Assembly (NCBI RefSeq): GCF_007828045.1
Contig: NZ_VITN01000007.1
Span: 186,001 to 250,000 of the forward strand
Direction of reading: 5' to 3'
Length of the DNA: 64,000 nt
Source of the DNA: Nitrospirillum amazonense
GTDB lineage: Bacteria > Pseudomonadota > Alphaproteobacteria > Azospirillales > Azospirillaceae
Shown: positions 1 to 8,046 of the stretch, one piece after another
Position numbering within the stretch: position 1 is the stretch's first letter
Layout of the letters: each line of letters starts with the position of its first letter
Program-made: the position numbers and the translations under genes
Notes under the pieces: generated by a model
Told to the model about the DNA's origin: nothing
The model's database searches: none
The model's input: only the letters and a program-made list of their open reading frames with translations

Positions 1-1
1 C

Positions 2-142
2 ACCGCCGCCGTGCTGGAACGGCTGCGCACCGTATCCGCCACCGTCTGGCTGGTGCCCGACCCGGAGCTGTCGGCCCTGGCGCTGCCACAATCGGGGCGC
101 AGTCAGGGCCGCGCGCCGGCGTCGGAATGCCAGGGCCGATGA
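2..142 (+). CDS. 3' end of an unidentified gene (partial)
   Basis: An open frame enters from the left edge and ends at a TGA at 140-142, giving about 46 residues with ordinary high-GC codon use. The segment around VWLVPDPEL loosely recalls the linker that precedes the transferase core of undecaprenyl-phosphate sugar transferases. However, the frame stops soon after, where such a protein would continue for about 200 residues. It is either a different protein or a truncated one. The PAP2-type gene follows on the same strand after about 70 bases. Function is not assignable from what is visible. Confidence 0.35.
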   Translation, partial: TAAVLERLRTVSATVWLVPDPELSALALPQSGRSQGRAPASECQGR

Positions 143-215
143 TACGCACCCCACACGTTCCGTTCAGCTGCGCCGCCTGCTAATCTCCGGCGTCATCTCC
201 AGGCTCCTCCGACGG

Positions 216-770
216 GTGGATATGCAGCTTCTGAGCACCCTGGCCACGATCGGCTTCGTCCTGCCCGTGTTCGCCGCCCTTATGGGCATGCTGCTGGCGC
301 GCCGCGATTATAGCGTGGCGGCGGCCTGGGGTGGCGGCGTGGTGCTGTCGCTGCTGATCGCCCTGGCCATCCGCGGGATGCTGCGCACGGACCCGGACCT
401 GCCCCACTTTCCCAGCGGGCACGTCACCCTGGCGGTGGCCTTCTATGGCGGATTGCTGGTCATCTATCTGCGCGGTGGTCACAGCCACGGCCGCATGGCC
501 CTGCCGGTGATCCTGACGGCCCTGGCCAGCATCGCCCTGGTGGAGGGCTGGTCGCGCGTGCTGCTGACGGAACACACCTGGGTGGACGTCATCGGCGGTT
601 TCCTTGTCGGATCCCTGGGCCTGCTGGCCACGGGCTGCCCCTGGGCGGTGCGCCGCATCCAGCGGGGCTCCCGCCTGTACCTGGCGGCGACCCTGGCCGT
701 GGCCATCCCGCTGGCCTTCCTGAATGTCCGGTGGCTGGACAGCCTGATCCGGGCCTTCGTGGTGCTGTAG
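216..770 (+). CDS. PAP2-family membrane phosphatase-like protein
   Basis: A 184-residue integral membrane protein with several hydrophobic helices. Phosphatase motif 2 (PSGH, about residues 67-70) and motif 3 (SR, then His and Asp in SRVLLTEHTWVDVIGG, about residues 112-127) are clear, so the active-site histidines of the PAP2 acid-phosphatase fold are present. The first motif (K-x6-RP) is not recognisable ahead of PSGH, so activity is less certain. Family members remove phosphate from lipids such as phosphatidate or undecaprenyl pyrophosphate at the membrane. The GTG at 216 is used as start; an in-frame ATG lies two codons later. No clear partner is visible. Confidence 0.75.
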   Translation: MDMQLLSTLATIGFVLPVFAALMGMLLARRDYSVAAAWGGGVVLSLLIALAIRGMLRTDPDLPHFPSGHVTLAVAFYGGLLVIYLRGGHSHGRMALPVILTALASIALVEGWSRVLLTEHTWVDVIGGFLVGSLGLLATGCPWAVRRIQRGSRLYLAATLAVAIPLAFLNVRWLDSLIRAFVVL

Positions 771-1011
771 CCCCTCCCGCACCCTCTACCCGGAAAACCC
801 CAAGGCGGTCCCGGTCGCCGGGCTGGCGCCGGCACCGGCGCGGCGCGGGGAGTGCCGCGCCATGCGTCGGTGACTGAACCGTCTCGAGCTTCAAATCTTC
901 GACCCTTTCGACAAGACCCCAAGGGGCCCGCGGCGGCATTTTGCCCCCCGTGCCGGCCATCCCGTCCGGCAGCATTTTCGAAATCCCGCCAGCCTACGCG
1001 AGGAAAACATC

Positions 1012-1665
1012 ATGTCCATCACGGCCACGCCCACCCCCGGCGCCAAGCTGCTGACCCCCACCGATCACACCCTGATCATGATCGATTTCCAGTCGCAGAT
1101 GTCCTTCGCGACGCATTCGATCGACGCCATCACGCTGCGCAACAATGCCGCCCTGGTGGCCAACGCCGCCGCCGGCTTCAAGGTGTCGACCATCCTGACC
1201 ACGGTGGCGAAAAACAGCTTCTCCGGCCCGATGTACGCCGAGATCACCGACGCCTTCCCCGGCCAGGACCTGCTGGACCGCACGTCCATGAACACCTGGG
1301 AAGACGCTGCGGTGATCAAGCAGATCAACGCCATCGGCAAGAAGCGCATCGTGCTGTCGGGCCTGTGGACCAGCGTCTGCATCGTCGGGCCGGCCCTGTC
1401 GGCCATTGACCAAGGCTTCGAGGTCTACGTCATCACCGACGCCTGCGGCGACGTCTCGACCGAGGCGCACGAGCGCGCGGTGGAGCGCATGATCCAGGCC
1501 GGCGCCCGTCCCGTCACCGCCCTGCAGTACCTGCTGGAGCTGCAGCGCGACTGGGCCCGCACCGAGACCTATGACATGACCACCGGCATCGCCAAAAAGT
1601 GGGGCGGCGCCTACGGCCTGGGTATCACCTACGCCAAGACCATGTTCAACGCCCACGAGGGCTGA
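1012..1665 (+). CDS. Isochorismatase-like cysteine hydrolase (YcaC-type)
   Basis: A 217-residue cytoplasmic hydrolase of the isochorismatase-like superfamily. The Asp-Lys-Cys triad is visible: D25 in LIMIDFQ, K67 in TTVAKNSF and C123 in LWTSVC. The stretch EVYVITDACGDVSTEAHERA is the usual C-terminal half signature. The length is typical of the YcaC/nicotinamidase-like branch. A ribosome site (GAGG) lies 8-9 bases before the ATG. It is the first gene of a same-strand series with the XapX, amidohydrolase and DoxX genes. The family hydrolyses amides or vinyl ethers, but the substrate cannot be read from sequence. Isochorismate itself is unlikely because no enterobactin-type genes are present. 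Confidence 0.88.
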   Translation: MSITATPTPGAKLLTPTDHTLIMIDFQSQMSFATHSIDAITLRNNAALVANAAAGFKVSTILTTVAKNSFSGPMYAEITDAFPGQDLLDRTSMNTWEDAAVIKQINAIGKKRIVLSGLWTSVCIVGPALSAIDQGFEVYVITDACGDVSTEAHERAVERMIQAGARPVTALQYLLELQRDWARTETYDMTTGIAKKWGGAYGLGITYAKTMFNAHEG

Positions 1666-1732
1666 GCCGTCAGCGCGGCCGGGTATGCGCCCGGCCGCGT
1701 CCTTCTTCCGGCGGCAGGGAGGTCGCCCTCTT

Positions 1733-2023
1733 ATGAAAATCTACCTCATGTCGCTGGGCGCCGGATTGCTGGTGGGCGTCATCTACGCCCTGATCAACGT
1801 CCGGTCGCCCGCCCCGCCCGTGGTGGCCCTGGTCGGCCTGCTGGGCATCCTGGTGGGCGAGCAGATCCCGCCCTTGCTGAAGACCCTGTGGGCCAAGGAG
1901 CCGGCGGCCCTGTCCTGGGTGCAGGAACAGGTGCGCCCGCACATGTTCGGCCACCTGCCGCAGGGGGCCCCCAAGGCCGCCGCCGCGGATGACACCACCC
2001 CCAATACCGCCAAAGGGACCTGA
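1733..2023 (+). CDS. XapX domain-containing small membrane protein
   Basis: A 96-residue protein beginning MKIYLMSLGAGLLVG, the start of the XapX (DUF1427) domain. It has two hydrophobic segments (about residues 3-22 and 31-50), separated by the conserved NVRSPAPP turn, then a polar Ala/Pro/Thr-rich tail. AGGGAGG at about 1716-1722 precedes the ATG at 1733, so I prefer this start to the longer upstream frame. The stop lies 3 bases before the next ATG, indicating tight co-transcription with the amidohydrolase. XapX proteins often accompany isochorismatase-like hydrolases and amidohydrolases; their role is unknown. Confidence 0.85.
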   Translation: MKIYLMSLGAGLLVGVIYALINVRSPAPPVVALVGLLGILVGEQIPPLLKTLWAKEPAALSWVQEQVRPHMFGHLPQGAPKAAAADDTTPNTAKGT

Positions 2024-2026
2024 GAA

Positions 2027-3922
2027 ATGACGACCGCTGCCGATGTCCAGACGGCCGACCTGATCCTGCATCACGGCCTGTTCACCACGCTGGACCGCGC
2101 CAACCCCACCGCCACCGCCGTGGCCGTGAAGGATGGCCGTTTCCTGAAGGTGGGTGGGGAACATGAGGTGATGGCCCATGCCGGCCCGGCCACCAAGGTG
2201 ATCGACCTGAAAGGCCGCCGCGTCCTGCCCGGCCTGATCGACAACCACCTGCACATCATCCGCGGCGGCCTGAACTTCAACATGGAACTGCGCTGGGACG
2301 GCGTGCGGTCGCTGGCCGACGCCATGGCCATGCTGAAGCGCCAGGTGGCCATCACCCCCGCCCCGCAGTGGGTGCGCGTGGTCGGCGGCTTCACCGAGCA
2401 CCAGTTCGTGGAAAGGCGCCTGCCCACCATCGAGGAACTGAACGCCGTGGCGCCCGACACGCCGGTGTTCATCCTGCACCTGTATGACCGCGCGCTGCTG
2501 AACGGCGCCGCCCTGCGCGCCGTGGGCTACACCAGGGACACGCCGGAACCGCCGGGCGGCCAGATCCTGCGCGACGTCAAGGGCAACCCTACCGGCCTGC
2601 TGCTGGCCAAGCCCAACGCCGCCATCCTCTACGCCACCCTGGCCAAGGGGCCCAAGCTGCCCTTCGACTACCAGGTGAACTCCACCCGCCATTTCATGCG
2701 CGAGCTGAACCGGCTGGGCGTCACCGGCGCCATCGACGCCGGCGGCGGTTTCCAGAACTACCCGGGTGACTATGAGGTCATCCAAAAGCTGGCGGACGAG
2801 GACCAGCTGACCATCCGCCTGGCCTACAACCTGTTCACGCAGAAGCCCAAGGGCGAGAAGGACGACTTCCTGAACTGGACGCGGACCTCGACCTACAAGC
2901 AGGGCACCGACTATTTCCGCCACAACGGCGCCGGCGAGATGCTGGTGTTCTCCGCCGCGGACTTCGAGGACTTCCGCCAGCCCCGCCCCGACATGGCACC
3001 GGAGATGGAAGGCGACCTGGAGGAGGTGGTGCGCATCCTGGCGCAGAACCGCTGGCCCTGGCGCATGCACGCGACTTACGACGAGACCATCAGCCGCGCC
3101 CTGGACGTGTTCGAGAAGGTGAACCAGGACGTGCCGCTGGAGGGCCTGAACTGGTTCTTCGATCACGCCGAGACCATCTCCGACGAATCCATCGACCGCA
3201 TCGCGGCCCTGGGCGGCGGCATCGCCGTGCAGCACCGCATGGCCTACCAGGGCGAATATTTCGTGGAGCGCTACGGCCTGGGGGCCGCCGCGGCCACGCC
3301 GCCGGTGGCGCGTATCCTGGAAAAGGGCGTCAAGGTGTCCGCCGGCACCGACGCCACGCGCGTCGCCAGCTACAACCCCTGGGTCTCGCTGGCCTGGCTG
3401 ATCACCGGCAAGACGGTGGGCGGCCTGCACCTCTACCCCCGCGCCAACTGCCTGGACCGCGAGACGGCCCTGCGCATGTGGACGGAGAACACCACCTGGT
3501 TCTCCAACGAGGAGGGCAAGAAAGGCCGCATCCAGGAAGGCCAGCTGGCCGACCTGATCGTGCCCGATCGCGACTTCTTCGCCTGTGCCGAGGATGAGAT
3601 CGCCGACACCACCGCCCTGCTGACCGTGGTGGGAGGCAAGGTGGTCTACGGCGCCGGTGACTTCGCCGGCCATGACGCCACCCCCATCCCGCCGGCCATG
3701 CCCGACTGGTCGCCGGTGCGGACCTTCGGCGGCTATGGCGCCTGGAACCTGCTGGAACCGACGAACACGAAGCTGCAGCGCCAGGCGGCGCAAAGCTGTG
3801 GCTGCGACAGCGCCTGCGGCGTGCATGGCCACAGCCACGCCACCGCCTGGTCGGCCAAGCTGCCCATCCGCGACCTGAAGTCCTTCTGGGGCGCCTTGGG
3901 CTGCGCCTGCTGGGCCGTCTGA
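2027..3922 (+). CDS. Amidohydrolase family protein (YtcJ-like, amidohydrolase_3)
   Basis: A 631-residue metal-dependent hydrolase. The N-terminal beta-sandwich with GRRVLPGLIDNHLHI gives the H74-x-H76 metal pair. Later ligands are plausibly H348 (RMHATYDE), H380 (FFDHAETI) and D442 (SAGTDATR), the usual HxH...H...H...D order of the TIM-barrel amidohydrolases. The C-terminal EGQLADLIVPDRDFF closes the sandwich. Beyond residue 580 there is an unusual Cys/His-rich tail (C591, C593, C597, H600, H602, H604, C626, C628) that could bind metal. The start ATG follows the XapX stop by 3 bases. Substrate is unknown; relatives act on exocyclic amides and formamides. Confidence 0.88.
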   Translation: MTTAADVQTADLILHHGLFTTLDRANPTATAVAVKDGRFLKVGGEHEVMAHAGPATKVIDLKGRRVLPGLIDNHLHIIRGGLNFNMELRWDGVRSLADAMAMLKRQVAITPAPQWVRVVGGFTEHQFVERRLPTIEELNAVAPDTPVFILHLYDRALLNGAALRAVGYTRDTPEPPGGQILRDVKGNPTGLLLAKPNAAILYATLAKGPKLPFDYQVNSTRHFMRELNRLGVTGAIDAGGGFQNYPGDYEVIQKLADEDQLTIRLAYNLFTQKPKGEKDDFLNWTRTSTYKQGTDYFRHNGAGEMLVFSAADFEDFRQPRPDMAPEMEGDLEEVVRILAQNRWPWRMHATYDETISRALDVFEKVNQDVPLEGLNWFFDHAETISDESIDRIAALGGGIAVQHRMAYQGEYFVERYGLGAAAATPPVARILEKGVKVSAGTDATRVASYNPWVSLAWLITGKTVGGLHLYPRANCLDRETALRMWTENTTWFSNEEGKKGRIQEGQLADLIVPDRDFFACAEDEIADTTALLTVVGGKVVYGAGDFAGHDATPIPPAMPDWSPVRTFGGYGAWNLLEPTNTKLQRQAAQSCGCDSACGVHGHSHATAWSAKLPIRDLKSFWGALGCACWAV

Positions 3923-3924
3923 TC

Positions 3925-4362
3925 ATGGGGACGGCTACATTGGTCCAGCCCGCCGCCCGTCTGCTGACGCCCCCCATCGTCCGGTGGGTGGCGCTGCTGG
4001 GCCTCTGCGCCGCCTACCTCCAGGGCGGGATCAACAAGGCCCTGGATTTCAACGGCGCCGTGGCGGAGTTGGCGCACTTCGGCATGCCGGCCTACCCCGC
4101 CCTGGCGGCGGCGGTCATCGCCCTGGAACTGGGCGCGTCGCTGATGATCCTCAGCGGGCGCCTGCGCTGGATGGGCGCCCTGGCCCTGGCCGGCTTCACC
4201 CTGTTCGCCACCGTCGTGGCCAATCGCTACTGGGAGATGGCGGGGCAGGAGCGTTTCATGACCGCCAACGCCTTTTACGAACATCTGGGACTGGTCGGCG
4301 GCTTCGTTCTCGTGGCCTGGCATGACCTGAAATCCCACACCCCTTCCTCGTCCGCATCCTGA
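3925..4362 (+). CDS. DoxX family membrane protein
   Basis: A 145-residue protein with about four membrane helices (about residues 20-35, 50-75, 78-98, 115-132) and the DoxX-type pattern: GGINKALDF near the first helix, then LAHFGMPAYPALAAAVIALELGASLMIL. The start lies 2 bases after the amidohydrolase stop. The stop codon (4360-4362) overlaps an ATG (4362) of the next frame, so translation is probably coupled. DoxX/TQO-small-like proteins are membrane proteins linked to redox or quinone chemistry; the precise role here is unknown. Membership in the isochorismatase-XapX-amidohydrolase series is the best functional clue. Confidence 0.85.
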   Translation: MGTATLVQPAARLLTPPIVRWVALLGLCAAYLQGGINKALDFNGAVAELAHFGMPAYPALAAAVIALELGASLMILSGRLRWMGALALAGFTLFATVVANRYWEMAGQERFMTANAFYEHLGLVGGFVLVAWHDLKSHTPSSSAS

Positions 4363-4376
4363 TGGGAGCCTTTCCG

Positions 4377-5270
4377 ATGCGTATCCGTTCTTATGCCGCC
4401 GCCCTGCTGATGGGCGCCTGCCTGGCCCTGCCCTTGGCGGCGCAGGCGGCCAGCTCCGCCAGCCCGGCCGTCGCCGTGGCGCCGCAGTACGACACCACCC
4501 ACGTCTATGTGGCGGTGGAGGATGTCGACAAGTTCGTCGCCAGCTTCCTCGCCACCTTCGGCGGGCAGAGCACCAAGCAGGTGGTGGCCACCGTCACGCC
4601 GACGCCCAGCAGCACCACGTCGCAGCTGCTGCAGACGCCGGTGGGCACCGTCTCCCTGTTCGGCTTCAAGACCCCCATCCCCTACCCCTTCGGCGCGGAG
4701 CGCACGGGCTATCTGGTGACCGACATGGACGTGGCGACCAAGGCCGCCGTCGCCGCCGGCGCCGACGTGCTGGTGGAACCCTTCCCCGACCCCATCGGCC
4801 GCGACACCGTCATCCAGTGGCCGGGTGGCGTGAACATGCAGCTGTACTGGCACACCACCACGCCCAACTACGCCGCCTTCCAGACGGTGCCGGAGAACCG
4901 CGTCTACGTCTCCGCCCACAAGGTGACGGAGTTCGTGAAGGACTTCGTGGCTTTCAGCCATGGCAAGGTGGTATCGGACGACGCCAAGGCCCCGGGCGTG
5001 GAGATCGGCCGGCCCAACGACACCTATCGCCGCGTCCGTATCGAGAGCGCCTTCGGCAAGATGACCGTGCTGGTCACCGACGGCCACCTGCCCTGGCCCT
5101 ACGGCCGGGAGATGACCGGATATGAGGTGCCGAACCTGGATGAGACCCTGGCCAAGGCCAAGGCCGCCGGCGTGACCGTGGTGGTGGAGCCCTACACCGC
5201 CGACCACCGCAAGGCCGTGGTGGTGCAGTTCCCCGGCGGCTACGTCGCCGAAATCCACAGCGCGTCCTAA
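4377..5270 (+). CDS. Exported VOC (glyoxalase-like) family protein
   Basis: About 297 residues with a typical signal peptide (MRIRSYAAALLMGACLALPL ending AAQA, cleavage near residue 24). Two tandem VOC modules follow: THVYVAVEDVDKFVASF at about 40-57 and NRVYVSAHKVTEFVKDF at about 173-190, each ending in a PGG-containing strand (WPGGVNMQLYW, FPGGYVAEIHS). Such paired beta-alpha-beta-beta-beta modules bind a metal in glyoxalases and dioxygenases. A periplasmic location is unusual for the fold. I choose 4377 over 4362 because it starts the signal peptide directly and has GGGAG upstream. It precedes an outer-membrane porin, so it may act on or bind an imported compound. Confidence 0.8.
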   Translation: MRIRSYAAALLMGACLALPLAAQAASSASPAVAVAPQYDTTHVYVAVEDVDKFVASFLATFGGQSTKQVVATVTPTPSSTTSQLLQTPVGTVSLFGFKTPIPYPFGAERTGYLVTDMDVATKAAVAAGADVLVEPFPDPIGRDTVIQWPGGVNMQLYWHTTTPNYAAFQTVPENRVYVSAHKVTEFVKDFVAFSHGKVVSDDAKAPGVEIGRPNDTYRRVRIESAFGKMTVLVTDGHLPWPYGREMTGYEVPNLDETLAKAKAAGVTVVVEPYTADHRKAVVVQFPGGYVAEIHSAS

Positions 5271-5278
5271 GTCCCGTC

Positions 5279-6742
5279 ATGACCCGCCGACGGCACCCGT
5301 CATCGCGCCTGTGCCGTCGGCACGTGATGGCATCCACCCTCACCGTGGCCCTGGCCTGCGCGGCATCCGCCAGCGCCGGGGCGCAGGAGGATGACACAAT
5401 AGAAACGCCCGCGGCCCCGGCCGCGACCCGGCCGGCCATCAAGTCCAACCGGTGGCAGGAGGATTGGTCGGCCCTGGCCAACCCCGCCCTGCGCACCGGG
5501 CCGCTGGACGGGCTGAAGTACATCCCGCTGGATGCCACGAACTCTCAGACATACCTGTCGCTGGGCCTGACCCTGCGCGAGCGGTTCGAGGATAATGAGG
5601 CGCCGCTGTTCGGCATCGGGGGTCGCAAGGGCGACAGCTATGTCATCCAGCGCCTGCAAACCCATATGGACCTGCGCATCGACAGTCATTGGCAGTTGTT
5701 CGGCCAGTTCGAGGATGCGCGCGCCTTCGACAAGACCACGCTGACGCCAGCCGACCAGAACCAGGCCGATCTGCGCCAGGCCTTCGTCGCCTACAGCGGC
5801 GACCTTACCGACGACATCACCCTGAAGGTGCGCGCCGGCCGGCAGGAGATGGGCTTCGACCGCCAGCGCTTCGTCTCCACCCGCGACGGACCCAACGTGC
5901 GCCAGGCCTTCGACGCCGTGTGGGTCAACGTGGAGACCGCCCCCTGGCGCATCATCAGTTTCTGGAGCCACCCGGTGCAGTACCGCACGGGGGAGCCGTT
6001 CGACGACTATTCCAACACCCACCTGCAATATGGCGGCATCCGTGTGGAGCATGCCGGTGTGGGTCCCGGGGAATTGTCCGCCTACTATTCCCGCTACCAG
6101 AACGACACCGCCAAATACCTGGACGCCAGCGGGCTGGAGCGGCGCGACATCTTCGACCTGCGCTATGCCGGCGCGGCGGCGGGCTTCGATTGGGACGTGG
6201 AGGGCATGGCCCAATGGGGATCGGTGGGCCCCAAGGCGGTGGGGTCCTGGGCGGTCGGCGCCCTGACCGGCTACACCTTGACCGACATCGCCTGGACGCC
6301 GCGCCTGGGCCTGCAGGCGGACGCCGCCTCGGGCGACGACCGGCTGGGGGACGGGCGGCTGGGCACCTTCAACCCGCTGTTCCCCAACGGCTATTATTTC
6401 GCGCTGGCGGGCTACACCGGCTATGCCAACCTGATCCACCTGAAGCCGTCGCTGACGGTGAAGCCGATACCGAAGCTGAGCCTGATGACGGCGGCCGGCC
6501 TGTTGTGGCGGCAGACGACGGCGGACGCCGTCTATGTCCAGCCCAGCAACGCCGTGCCCGGCACCGCCGGCAAGGGCACCCCCTGGACGGGTGTCTACGG
6601 CCAGCTGCGCGCGGACTATGCCGTGACCGCCAACCTGACCACGGCGGTGGAGGCGGTGCACTACGCCATCGGCGACACCTTGCGCCGCGCCGGCGGGCAT
6701 GACAGCGATTATCTGGGCATTGAAGTCAAACTGGGATGGTAA
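5279..6742 (+). CDS. Alginate export family outer-membrane porin
   Basis: A 487-residue outer-membrane protein. An Arg-rich N-terminus leads to a hydrophobic signal (VMASTLTVALACAASASAGA). The mature part holds the alginate-export domain pattern: DGLKYIPL, then LTLRERFEDNEAPLFG, YVIQRLQTHMDLRID, LFGQFEDARAFDK and RAGRQEMGFDRQRFVSTRDGPNVRQAFDAVW. Alternating aromatic/hydrophobic strands run to the C-terminus, which ends in a hydrophobic residue plus Trp (EVKLGW), as is usual for beta-barrels. It starts 9 bases after the VOC gene. In non-alginate producers this family forms anion-selective uptake or export channels, so it is probably the porin for whatever this cluster metabolises. Confidence 0.85.
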   Translation: MTRRRHPSSRLCRRHVMASTLTVALACAASASAGAQEDDTIETPAAPAATRPAIKSNRWQEDWSALANPALRTGPLDGLKYIPLDATNSQTYLSLGLTLRERFEDNEAPLFGIGGRKGDSYVIQRLQTHMDLRIDSHWQLFGQFEDARAFDKTTLTPADQNQADLRQAFVAYSGDLTDDITLKVRAGRQEMGFDRQRFVSTRDGPNVRQAFDAVWVNVETAPWRIISFWSHPVQYRTGEPFDDYSNTHLQYGGIRVEHAGVGPGELSAYYSRYQNDTAKYLDASGLERRDIFDLRYAGAAAGFDWDVEGMAQWGSVGPKAVGSWAVGALTGYTLTDIAWTPRLGLQADAASGDDRLGDGRLGTFNPLFPNGYYFALAGYTGYANLIHLKPSLTVKPIPKLSLMTAAGLLWRQTTADAVYVQPSNAVPGTAGKGTPWTGVYGQLRADYAVTANLTTAVEAVHYAIGDTLRRAGGHDSDYLGIEVKLGW

Positions 6743-6746
6743 GGCC

Positions 6747-7442
6747 ATGAAACAGGGTTTGCCCGTGTTGTTGAGCGTCAACGGCGGCTATGTCGACACC
6801 GCCGGTTTCCTGGCCTTGCAGGGGCTGTTCACCGCCCATGTCACCGGCAACTTCGTCACCTTCGGCGCGTCGCTGGTGCTGGGCACGTCGGGCGCCGGGG
6901 CCAAGCTGCTGGCCCTGCCGGTGTTCTGCCTGGTGGTGATCCTGTCGCGCTTCCTCTGCGCGGGGCTGGAGCGGCGTCAGGTGCCCATCCTGCGCACCCT
7001 GCTGGTGCTGAAGATGCTGCTGCTGGCCGCTGGCGCCGCCCTGGCCATTCACTTCGGCCCCTTTCACGACGGCGATGCCCTGCCCGCCATCGTGACCGGC
7101 ATGGTGCTGGTCACCGCCATGGCCCTGCAGAACGGCATGCACCGCGCCCATATGAGCACGACGCCGCCCACCACCCTGATGACCGGCACCACCACCCAGA
7201 TCATGATCGACCTGGCCGACCTGATGCGCGGCGTCCCGGCGGAGGCGCGGGCCGCCGCCAAGGGCCGCCTTGGGAAAATGTCGGCCAGCGTCATCGGCTT
7301 CGCCTTCGGCTGTGCCGCCGCCGCCGGCCTGTTCCTGGTGGTGCGCGAATGGGCCTTCGTCGTGCCGCCCGTCATCGCCTTCATCGGCGTGCTGGTCACG
7401 GGCGATGTCCAGGCTAGCCCTGTGGCGCCAGCAGGACGGTGA
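6747..7442 (+). CDS. YoaK family (DUF1275) membrane protein
   Basis: A 231-residue membrane protein with about six helices and the YoaK/DUF1275 signature: NGGYVDTAGFLALQGLFTAHVTGNFVTFG at about residues 11-39 and a second conserved run LQNGMHRAHMSTTPPTTLMTGTTTQIMIDLADL at about 126-158. The ATG at 6747 lies 5 bases after the porin stop and fits the family N-terminus; the longer upstream frame overlaps the porin. Function of the family is unknown (possible transporter). The 3' end overlaps the 3' end of the convergent regulator gene by 29 bases. Confidence 0.85.
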   Translation: MKQGLPVLLSVNGGYVDTAGFLALQGLFTAHVTGNFVTFGASLVLGTSGAGAKLLALPVFCLVVILSRFLCAGLERRQVPILRTLLVLKMLLLAAGAALAIHFGPFHDGDALPAIVTGMVLVTAMALQNGMHRAHMSTTPPTTLMTGTTTQIMIDLADLMRGVPAEARAAAKGRLGKMSASVIGFAFGCAAAAGLFLVVREWAFVVPPVIAFIGVLVTGDVQASPVAPAGR

Positions 7443-7959
7443 GCAGGATCTCCTCCCCCGCCTCACAGTCCTGATACAGCGCCTCTTCCAGCGCGTTCAG
7501 CGCCCGGTTGATGCGCGCCAGCTTGGCGGCGTCCGCGCGCACCACATGGAAGCGCGCCGCCAAGGTGCGCTGATCTCCCTCGAAGCGCGGAGTGCCCCCC
7601 TCGATGGCGGCGGAGACGGCCCGCGCCCCTGCCTCCGCCACCCGCAGGGCGGCGCGGGCGTAGGTGCGGCGCCCCTCCTCCGTCCGTACCGCCGCCGACG
7701 ACGACAGCTGGTCCGCCACCATGGCGTAGATCGCCTCCGGCCGGCGGGCGCCGCGCCGTTCCCCCACCACGCGCAATAGCCCGATCCCCTCCATCTGTTT
7801 CAGGTGGTGGTAGAGCGATGTCACCGGCCGCCCCATGCGCTGGGCGATTTCCCGCGCCGTGGCTTGGCTGTCGATCTCCAGCCGCTGGATGATGGCCAGG
7901 CGGATGGGGGAAGTCAGGCAGTCCAGCTGCGGCTGGGTCAGGATATGGGTGCTGGGCAT
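7414..7959 (-). CDS. ArsR-like winged helix transcriptional regulator
   Basis: A 181-residue DNA-binding protein. Residues about 9-75 form an ArsR/GntR-size winged helix: LDCLTSPIRLAIIQRLEIDSQ, ATAREIAQRMGRPVTSLYHHLKQMEGIGLLR, then a basic wing (ERRGARRPEA). The C-terminal 100 residues are helical and Ala/Arg-rich, with no cysteine metal site, so it is not a metal-sensing ArsR. Its start faces the serine hydrolase gene across 87 bases holding an inverted repeat (7998-8029), so it probably controls that gene and itself. The stop end overlaps yoaK by 29 bases. Confidence 0.8.
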   Translation of the reverse strand: MPSTHILTQPQLDCLTSPIRLAIIQRLEIDSQATAREIAQRMGRPVTSLYHHLKQMEGIGLLRVVGERRGARRPEAIYAMVADQLSSSAAVRTEEGRRTYARAALRVAEAGARAVSAAIEGGTPRFEGDQRTLAARFHVVRADAAKLARINRALNALEEALYQDCEAGEEILLTVLLAPQG

Positions 7960-7997
7960 CGGATCCGAGGGGGGTGGGAGGTGGCTTGCGCTTTCCT

Positions 7998-8029
7998 ATA
8001 ATTCAAAATATAAGCGTTTCTAGAATTAT
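7998..8029. promoter_or_regulatory. Inverted repeat, candidate operator of the divergent promoter
   Basis: ATAATTC (7998-8004) and GAATTAT (8023-8029) form perfect 7-bp arms around an 18-base AT-rich spacer, midway between the ArsR-like regulator and the serine hydrolase. This is the only AT-rich stretch nearby. It could be the regulator's operator, part of the promoters, or both; no binding evidence is available. Confidence 0.4.
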
Positions 8030-8046
8030 TTGGAAGAAGCGATACC

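Noticed and set aside
1670-3838. 722-codon minus-strand frame opposite the amidohydrolase
   Set aside because: Typical high-GC antisense shadow, rich in His/Gly/Gln; the plus-strand frame has clear amidohydrolase motifs.
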